DNA from: Anisus vortex
Taxonomy: Eukaryota > Mollusca > Gastropoda > Planorbidae
Assembly: GCA_949126835.1 (NCBI GenBank)
Contig: OX421499.1
Span: 3,075,053 to 3,139,052, forward strand
Length of the DNA stretch: 64,000 nt
Reading direction: 5' to 3'
Shown here piece by piece: positions 55,817-64,000 of the stretch. Under the pieces are notes generated by a model that made no database searches, was not told the origin of the DNA, and saw only the letters and a program-made list of their open reading frames with translations. The number at the start of each line of letters is the position of its first letter. Position 1 is the first letter of the stretch. Both the position numbers and the translations under genes were made by a program.

Positions 55817-56190
55817 GCCGGCTGGTCCTGCGGGATAGTACACCGGACTGCCATCAAGCCCGGCCACCGACCCTGCGGGAGTTTTGGGCCTAGTGGATGT
55901 AATACTGTTCTATCTATAAGGCGGTGGGGAGGAAGCAATGTGCGCGGCAGTCCGTACCAAACCCGCCCAGGTGCCTGGATGTCCAGACCTATTGTCTGGG
56001 ATTAGTGCTACCGGGCGAGAGTGCAGGAATACGACCGGGCAACCTCTTTAATGATCCGAGAGGAACTCTGCAGGTGGGGAGAGAAGCGTAGTGCATGTAC
56101 TGCGGAGACCGTACCTTATGTTACGCGACAAGGCTTATCGGCGTGCCGCAGATCGGCTAGTCTCGGACAGGATCTAGGTGTCCCCCCCCC
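55817..56190. repeat. Second dispersed repeat family (SINE-like), copy 2
   Basis: Begins ggccggctggtcctgcggga and shares most blocks with 1708-1966. A partial copy of its beginning lies at about 45203. It is flanked on the right by a C-run and an unrelated 100-bp stretch. Confidence 0.72.
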
Positions 56191-56348
56191 TTTTTCTGAT
56201 CCACCCCTTATCATCTTTACGGCCCTTGTATGTAGGAGCCGGAAGGCTTGTCCCCGGTATTTTATGAGACAACCATAGATCTATCTAGAAGAAACGTCTG
56301 TAAACGTACAAGACATTGAACACTCGATCAAGCAGCATTAACATAGAC

Positions 56349-56696
56349 CAGAGGTCGGAAACCTTTTTGTCTGAGAGAGCCATGGACACCACATATTTTA
56401 AAAAGGAATTCTGTGAGAGCCATACATTATGTTTAAAACAAAGAATTCAAGTAAATGTGTGCATTTTGTGTAATTTCAACACTAAAAGTACAATAATTAT
56501 GTCTCTGAATTATTCTTGTGCTGAGCTGCAGTAGACTTTAGCTTATTTGTAGAATGAAATATTGATATGCAATTAATATGTAGACCAAAAAGTCTAAGAA
56601 AAATATTTTTTTAATAATCGAACACTTGTGTGCGAGCCAGATGCAGCCATCAAAAGAGCCACATCTGGCTCGCGAGCCATGGGTTCCCGATCCCTG
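56349..56696 (+). mobile_element. hAT-type miniature transposon, family c
   Basis: Ends are cagaggtcggaaacc and ggttcccgatccctg. A perfect 8-bp target duplication acatagac lies at 56341-56348 and 56697-56704. It has gagagccat near the left and gagccacatctggctcgcga near the right. Confidence 0.93.
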
Positions 56697-56704
56697 ACAT
56701 AGAC

Positions 56705-59260
56705 ACTCACCATGATGGTAACATGTATTTAATTCAGCTCTGTCCAGTGGCATTTTGTTGCTGTGTACTACAGTGTATGACTGGGCGTGGCCTCGCCACA
56801 CGTGACAGAAGGCGTAGCTAGGTAATTTTAGAGCCCAGGGTCAGTTATAAATTTGCGCCCTATACATTGCCACCCGGGGACATCTGCAACCTCTTTCCAC
56901 CCCTCCTCCCACTAGCTAAGTGAATCCCCCCTCCCCTCAAAACTACAATACAAACGAGCATACGTTTTTTTAGTGTGACTATTCAAACAAAAAAAAATCT
57001 TTTCAAAATGGAAGGGGGGGGGGGGAAGAAGGCAGAGTGCGTGGAGTTTTAAAAAAACAACAAACCATATAATTTGTAACAAAAAATATCTCTTATCCAT
57101 TAAAAATGAAGAAGAAATAAAATTACATGTCATGGAATTCGATATTCATAACCAAAGACTATAATGAGATAAACCGCTTTCTTTAATATTTCTGCTATTT
57201 GATTATTCGAATGACTTCTTTTCGGAATTCCCGATTCCCTTGTGTGTTGTACACGTCCGTTTGTTTAATCGCTATGATTTTCTCAATGAAAACATAAAAT
57301 AAAAATCGAAAGTTGTATACAGCGTAGAAGTCATTTAAGACAGAGTTTATGGATGCGCACGGAAAAAAAGAACATATAAGCTCTAAAAATAGAGCAAGCG
57401 GTCCATCTTATTATAGTCTTTATTATAACAACGTTTATATTAGGACAATGTTTTTTTTTCTACATATTTTTAAAAGTAAGTCTAAACTCTAAAGTCTAAG
57501 CATCGAATACAGTAATCTCTAGTTTTGCCTTCTTTTCCTTACAACAATCCACGTCACATAATTGGTGGTAATCGTAGAAGTAAAATGGAGTACAACATTT
57601 TCTGCCTTGTGATATAATATGTTTCCAAAAGTCGCGACTGTGATCATTACATCTCAATTCTTACTTTTTCGCTGTTCTACGTATGTTTTTCTTCTTCATT
57701 CAATAAAACTCTTTAAAATCTCCCCCACTCCCACACCTCCCCCCCCCCCCCCCCCCACCGTGCGGAAACGGAAAACCAAACAATATCATCGTCACCGTGA
57801 CAACCGGCAAATAGGACGCACAATTTTGATGACAATGTTGGTTGTTGGGATATTAATTATTGAATTAAGTGCATTTTGTGAATTTGGGGTTTTGTTTCCA
57901 TAATAAGCGTAGGATAGTTTTTATTAATGGACTAATAATTATTGAGTGTATCGATCGGGCGACAGAGTATGGTCAAGGGGGGGGGGGAGGCTGGTTAAAA
58001 TGTATTCTATAAAATGGTAGGGAAGGCCTACAGAAAAATTAACAAAAAAAGATAATTGAACCTATAGACCCTGTGTAATTAGATCGGAATAAGTCGTCAA
58101 TTAAGTAAGCGCGGGATAAAGTCTTAAGGTCTTGAAGTACTGAAGTAAGCGGGATTAAGTCTTACATTACTTACAATCAGTGAGATTAAGTCTCGGTGTA
58201 CTGAAGTAAGCGGGATTAAGTCTTAAATTACTTACAATCAGTTGGATTAAGTCTGGGGATACTGAAGTCAGTGGGATTAAATCTCCAAATAGTTTGGTCA
58301 ATCGGATAACTGCTTGTTGGCTAAATGCCAGTATATCTCCGCGTACATCAAATTCCATTCAAAATATTATTAAAGTCTATAACTATGTAAGTCTTACCGT
58401 ATTTTTTAATCCATTTTTAATCCGCCCCTCCCGCTCTCTCATTTTTCCCCCTCCCGAACGATTCCCCTTCAGCCGTCATTAGCTTTTAATTAATAGCGTT
58501 GTCCATCAAACAGCCGACCCACCTGCCGTAATAAATGGATTTTACGACCCGCGCCCTGGACACACAGCATAACAAAGAGTGACCCTCGGTCAGATGACGC
58601 CCGGTAGCGCCAGTGTCCAATGTCGGCTGCTGGAGAATGGGACTTGGTTTTAGGATTTAACGACCCGCGCTCTGATTAGATCTACGAGTTTTTTTTTTAT
58701 TTCATTTTTTTAATGATAGAAAATCGAAATCCGTAGAATACTTGATAAGGACAAACGAGAAATATGGCTCCGGCTATCAAAATATTTTATCGTCAGGTGA
58801 ACCACAATAGCAGATTCTATTTTTTTTAATAATATTCTTTTTTTGCTCTCCACGCTTCGCTGGAGCACAGTCTCGCCTGCCACCTGGCGGTGACAAGACG
58901 CTAAAGTGAGGGGAAGGGAGGTGGGCGATTAAATCAGGGGCAGACTACTCGATTGTCGTCTGCATCACTGAGTATTTTTTTTTAAATTCTTCTTTGTATT
59001 TAATTTCTGGGCACACGAAGCAATGTTTTGTTTTTCTTTCCGTTTTTGTTCTTGCTGATGTTTGTGGTTGTTGTTTTACGTTGAAGAAAGAAACATTCAA
59101 GTTTGCAGGTATTCAATCTTTGTCTCGAAATAAACAATGGAGCAATGAGTTTGTTAAGCTCAGTAAAGTAAAACAACAACAAAGTTTTTTTATTTTGTAT
59201 AGACGTAAGATTGATGGCACGATGGATGATGGATGTATAGGTTGCTAGAGGCAGCGTGCG

Positions 59261-59262
<2 letters not shown>
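56705..59262. other. Non-coding, with C/G runs and a 61-bp repeat
   Basis: G-run at 57011, C-run at 57741, G-run at 57978. Positions 58095-58285 hold a degenerate repeat of about 61 bp built on gcgggattaagtctta. Positions 58520-58670 contain two copies of acgacccgcgc. No exon recognised. Confidence 0.5.
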
Positions 59263-59299
<37 letters not shown>

Positions 59300-59346
59300 G
59301 ATAGAGAGAGAGAGAGAGAATTGAGAGAGAGAGAGAGAGAGAGAGA
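59263..59346. repeat. GA microsatellite
   Basis: Long ga runs with two gata interruptions. Confidence 0.96.
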
Positions 59347-59709
59347 ATGGAGATAGCGGAATGTGTGGTTAGAAGGATGGATAGAATTTCAACTCAACAC
59401 TAACACCACCGCCCCAGATTATTGTCACACGTTTGGCATAAAAGACTTATTTAGAAGTAATTAGAAACTTTTTTTTTTGCATATGTATATAGCACATTAC
59501 TCACACACAGATGCAGTGCTAACTTAACAGCCTCGCTTTATTTTTCTTGTCTTGGCAATTTAATGTGACACAAATGAGAAATAACACATTCCTAAAGCAC
59601 CGTTTATATATATAATATAGATCAATCATACACGGGAAAATAACATTCGTGCACGGTAACCATCAATCATGGATTTTCAAAGATCAGCCATTCATTGGTG
59701 AGCCCAACG

Positions 59710-61093
59710 GCCATGCATTGATAAACATGAGCCATACATTGGTAAACATCATCCATACATTGGTAAACATTATCCATACATTGGTAAACATGAGCCATAC
59801 ATTGGTAAACATCAGCCATGCATTGGTAAACATGAGCAATACATTGGTAAACATCATCCATACATTGGTAAACATGAGCAATACATTGGTAAACATCATC
59901 CATACATTGGTAAACATGAGCAATACATTGGTAAACATCATCCAAACATTGGTAAACATCAGCCATACATTGTTAAACATCATCCAAACATTGGTAAACA
60001 TCAGCCATACATTGTTAAACATCAGCCTTACATTGGTAAACATCAGCCATACATTTGTATTAGTAAACATCAGCTATACATTAGTATTAGTAAACATCAG
60101 CTATATATTAGTATTAGTAAACATCAGCTATACATTAGTATTAGTAAACATCAGCCATACATTAGTATTAGTAAACATCAGCCATACATTAGTATTAGTA
60201 AACATCAGCCATACATTGGTAAACATGAGCCATACATTGGTAAACATCGTCCTTACATTGGTAAACATCATCCATACATTGGTAAACATCATCCATACAT
60301 TGGTAAACATCAGCCTTACATTGGTAAACATCAGCCATACATTTGTATTAGTAAACATCAGCCATACATTAGTATTAGTAAACATCAGCTATACATTAGT
60401 ATTAGTAAACATCAGCCATACATTAGTATTAGTAAAAATCAGCCATACATTAGTATTAGTAAACATCAGCCATACATTGGTAAACATCATCCATACATTG
60501 GTAAACATCATCCATACATTGGTAAACATCAGCCTTACATTGGTAAACATCAGCCATACATTTGTATTAGTAAACATCAGCCATACATTAGTATTAGTAA
60601 ACATCAGCTATACATTAGTATTAGTAAACATCAGCCATACATTAGTATTAGTAAAAATCAGCCATACATTGGTAAACATCAGCCATACATTGGTAAACAT
60701 CATCCATACATTGGTAAACATCAGCCATACATTGGTAAACATCATCCTTACATTAGTAAACATCAGCCATACATTAGTAAACATCAGCCATACATTAGTA
60801 AACATCAGCCATACATTAGTAAACATCAGCCATACATTGGTAAACATCAGCCATACATTGGTAAACATCAGCCATACATTGGTAAACATCATCCATACAT
60901 TAGTAAACATCCATCTTACATTAGTAAACATCCATCTTACATTGGTAAACATCAGCCATACATTGGTAAACATCAGCCATACATTGGTAAACATCATCCA
61001 TACATTGGTAAACATCATCCATACATTAGTAAACATCAATCTTACATTGGTAAACATCATCCTTACAGTGTTAAATATCAGCCTTACATTATA
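59710..61093. repeat. 21/27-bp minisatellite, 1.4 kb, with higher-order structure
   Basis: The 21-bp unit contains taaacatcagccatacattg. A 27-bp form carries an extra tattag. A block mixing both forms repeats about every 219 bp between 60050 and 60660. A 500-codon open frame on plus and several on minus are artefacts of the period. Confidence 0.96.
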
Positions 61094-61474
61094 TCTATAC
61101 GACAGAAACTATCCGCATAATGAAACTTTTTTGGAAGGTAGTGATTTGTAGGCTATGTAAGGATTCCGTCAAGATTATCCACTTTAAAAAAAGATCTTAA
61201 AGAGACTAATAAGCTTATAAATGTTTCTCAACCAACAAGCTTATGAAAAGTCGCTCAAATAACACGCTAATAATATTTAACTAGCTCACAGGTTGAAGAG
61301 ATTTACGCAATTTGAAAACTAGGCTAGAATAAAATAATTTCCCAACTAACAAGCTTAAGATATTTTACGGAACTAACAAACCAGCGTACGATATTGTACC
61401 GAACTAGCAAATTTATGATTTTACCGAACAAACAAGCATTTGATGGGTGTAAATAATTAGAAAGAAAAGCGTTT
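61094..61474. other. Non-coding stretch
   Basis: AT-rich, with loosely repeated acaagcttatgaaa / actaacaagctta motifs. Nothing else seen. Confidence 0.45.
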
Positions 61475-61750
61475 CCCAGTTTCTGTGGCACGGCATACTA
61501 GGGGATTGTGTGGCCAGTACAATGCCCAGCCGCCTTTACTTTAACCCCTGCTAAAATCATGTACCCATCAGAGCTGGGTAGATTCAGGGACATCTTCCAG
61601 ACCCGAGAACAAATTCTGGCCTTCGCCAGGATTTTGTACCCAGGACCTTCGGTACGTCAACCAAACGCGCTGCCGCTCAGCCACCGGGCCGACCTGGTGA
61701 CAGCTGCAGCATGGACCAATTCGGTCCTACGGGATACTTTACTTTAAAAA
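61475..61750. mobile_element. SINE family 1 copy with inverted 5' part
   Basis: Positions 61475-61694 are head and body in minus orientation (ccatcagagctgggtagatt; ggaccttcggtacg; gccgctcagccaccgggccg). Positions 61695-61745 are the family tail in plus orientation (atggaccaattcggtcctac, then gggatactttacttt) followed by an A-run. The tail is missing from the minus part. Confidence 0.85.
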
Positions 61751-62090
61751 AAAAACAACAATATAATTATTTCATGAAAAGCCTGTTTTATTATTATTTT
61801 TCTAAAAATATTATTACGCCTTATAGGTGACAGTTTTATAAGAACGCGAGTGAAGGGCACCTATAGTTAAAGAATAACTAATATAAACCTTTGTACTTAC
61901 GTGGTCAGTAGAGGTTTACAGTCACATGTAAATGGCTTTAAGGTTCACATGTAGCCTTCCAAAAACAATATAAAAAATCCCCCTCAACGGTCCACTAGAG
62001 TTATATCAAGAGTTTAACAGCTCTCTTTGTCAAACGGATCCAGGAAAACACACAACAACCACAACGGCAGAGAGAGAGAGAGAGAGAGGA
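61751..62090. other. Non-coding stretch
   Basis: AT-rich, ending in a short ga run at 62070. Nothing recognised. Confidence 0.4.
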
Positions 62091-62590
62091 CTAATATTAT
62101 GCCGCGCAATACATTCTCCGCATCCGAACCTGCAGCGAAACCGTCCCGCGGATAGAAGAAAGATGCGCGCCCGAACCAGGCTTCGTCATTAGCCAAGCGG
62201 CCAGAGAGTAATTCTATAAAAACAAGATACGATAAAACTACTAATGACAAGTCGCCACTGAAAAACCTTTTGAAATCCCCGTGCGGCGGCGGTAGTATCA
62301 CGCGGTAGTAACACTCGGCAAAACTCCCGGGGCAAACGACGACGGCGGGGAGAGTTGCGAGCGGCACTTCATCTAGCTGTACACCCCGCCCTCTCTCCCA
62401 CCCTTTCCCTTCTCTACTTTTCACCACACCGGCAGCCCCCTTCCCTCCCTAAGTTCGTCGCCGAGTCCCGCGCTTTAAAAAAAAACGTCCAGAAACACCA
62501 AGCGAATGAGGAGCACTTCCGCGCGTGCACCAACCGGGGTGTCCATTCAAAAGCCCCCCCCCTCCCCCGTTCACCCTAGCCAGCACTGGT
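62091..62590 (-). promoter_or_regulatory. CpG-rich block, possible TOX promoter/first-exon region
   Basis: CpG-dense compared with everything around it (gtgcggcggcggtagtatca; aaacgacgacggcggggaga; gcgcgtgcaccaacc). A 137-codon minus-strand ORF (62014-62427) has no recognisable domain. TOX needs a non-coding exon to the right of 54244 and no better candidate is visible in the window. No TATA box or splice donor could be fixed. Could equally belong to another gene. Confidence 0.3.
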
Positions 62591-63704
62591 TTGTACAATG
62601 TTGAATTTGTGTGACTGTCAGTTGTAAATCCCCCCCCCCCCCAACACTAGAACTTTTTCACACACATCTAGATATACAATTAGAATTTACTTCCAACATG
62701 CAAACTCAGAACCGGGTCGTACGGGAAGTCGAGATTCGAATAAACAAATGTTTCATCATCAGAACATGTCGTTGGTACCAGACAGGAATATGCAGAAAGT
62801 GCAGTGTGGATAAGCCGCGACTAACAACACAACAACTAAATGTTCGACACGACGCAAACATACTCCATTTTGATTTGACCCAAATACTCCGAATTGATTT
62901 GACCACTTATTCTATTTTGATTTGACGACATTCTCATATTTGATTCTACCACATACTTGATTGGACCACATACTCCATGTTGATTTGACCACATACTTTG
63001 ATTCGATTTTGCTACTCACTCATACTCCATTTCGATTTGACCCAAATACTCCGATTTGATTTGACCACTAAATCTATGTTGATTATCTGACGTTCTCCTA
63101 TTTGATAGAACCACATACTCCATTTGGTTTGACCACATAGTTCATTTCGATCTTAAAGCATATTTTTTATTTTATTTTACCTCAACCCTCCATTTTGTTT
63201 TCACTACAAACCTCTGTATTGCTTTGGTCTATATCCCTCCCTCATTTCAAGACTGTCAGCACAAACAAGGCAAGCTAGGCAGGAATCTCACATTCAAATT
63301 CGACATCTATATATTCATTACTCACATCCTTTCGACCCGAGCTAGGCTCACATTTGGATCCTACTAAACTTGGACTAAACACAATATAAATGTAACAGTC
63401 ACCCCGTACACAATGATCGGCACGTTAAGTCAGGAGGACGTCTTTACAAATGGGCTAAAAATAGATTTCCTCCCACCGGGTGCCACCCCTCTGCCGGGGA
63501 TGACAATATAAAGCCACACGAAGACTCGCTCGCTATTCACAATCCCCTCTTGTCAGATGCTGCCCATTATCTCACTCGATGGTGCGCTCGGTGTGTGTGG
63601 CATCATCTCTGTACTTGACCTTCGTTAGACCTCACAGTGATGCGCCCCACCACAGCTCCCCCTACCCACAGTTTCACCCACTCACCAATCTGTGGTAATC
63701 AACG
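62591..63704. other. Non-coding with degenerate gatttgacc repeats
   Basis: A C-run at 62629. From about 62859 to 63160, a degenerate repeat (catactccatttcgatttga) has a long period of about 162 bp. No gene seen. Confidence 0.55.
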
Positions 63705-63965
63705 TGAAGGTATGGTGGCCGTGAGGCATCGCGTTCGGCTGGCGTACCAAAGGTCCCGGGTTCGAATCCTGGTGCAGGCTAGGATCTCTTCCCGGGTCTG
63801 GTGGGTGTCCCTGAGTCTACCCAGCTCCGATGGGTACTGGACCTTAGTCGGGGTAAAGTAAAGGTGGCTGTGCATAGTGCTGGCCACACAATCACCTAGT
63901 ATGCCGTGGCCACAGAGACTGGTGAACGCTGCTATGGATCAATTTGGTCCGACGGGTACTTTAAC
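63705..63965 (+). mobile_element. SINE family 1, plus orientation, near full length
   Basis: Head ggtggccgtgaggcatcgcg with B-box cgggttcgaatcctgg, body gtgggtgtccctgagtctac, and tail aatttggtccgacgggtact. The best-preserved head in the window. Confidence 0.9.
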
Positions 63966-64000
63966 CAATCTGTGTCAAATGACATATGATCGTTGTACAT

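Noticed and set aside
59649..61151. 500-codon plus-strand ORF
   Set aside because: It consists almost entirely of a 21/27-bp tandem repeat. Minus frames are open too, and no domain or signal is present.
62014..62427. 137-codon minus ORF in the CpG-rich block
   Set aside because: No domain recognised; open frames are common in stop-poor GC-rich DNA.
63705..63965. tRNA gene (B-box present)
   Set aside because: The tRNA-like part is fused to a conserved body and tail found in about nine copies, so it is a SINE head.

Overview
This window is nuclear DNA from an animal. It is AT-rich, its genes are split by large introns with GT/AG boundaries, and it is full of minisatellites, tRNA-derived SINEs, hAT-type miniature transposons and homopolymer G/C runs. 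The two recognisable host genes belong to families found across bilaterians. The protein divergence and repeat style suggest a lophotrochozoan, probably a gastropod mollusc; that placement is inference.

Two host genes converge tail to tail. On the plus strand, 15505-23298 holds the last six exons of an Ajuba/LIMD1/WTIP-type LIM protein: the end of LIM1, all of LIM2 and LIM3, then a long Gly/Ser/Pro-rich tail ending in a PDZ-ligand-like ITDL. Its N-terminal exons were not found and may lie left of the window. On the minus strand, eight coding exons from 54217 down to 33073 assemble into a complete 456-residue TOX-family HMG-box protein whose exon phases all match. It carries a lysine-rich nuclear signal, the TOX HMG box, a Gln/Pro-rich region and a Cys/His C-terminal motif like that of TOX4. 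The last coding exon (19 residues) sits 11.4 kb from its neighbour.

That last TOX intron holds a 1.57-kb array of a 23-bp repeat and an 8.06-kb LTR retrotransposon (35369-43430), which lies antisense to TOX. The element has roughly 1,024-bp LTRs that match by eye except for one base in a T-run, and a 4-bp target duplication (ATAA). It landed inside a 21-bp satellite, splitting it into 11 and 24 copies. Its proteins are Ty3/gypsy-type, but integrase lies before reverse transcriptase: gag - protease - integrase - RT - RNase H. This is the arrangement of the Gmr1-like group. A single -1 frame change separates the integrase ORF from the RT/RNase H ORF.

The rest is non-coding and repeat-rich. It includes at least five hAT-type TIR families, several with perfect 8-bp target duplications; one of them encloses a 5'-truncated LINE. 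There are about nine copies of one SINE family, including one with a twin-priming-like inversion and one with unusually long flanking repeats, and two copies of a second SINE-like family. More than a dozen unrelated minisatellites are present, many with 21-23-bp units, and several lie within about 100 bp of exons. A CpG-rich block near 62.1-62.6 kb is a possible upstream promoter for TOX.
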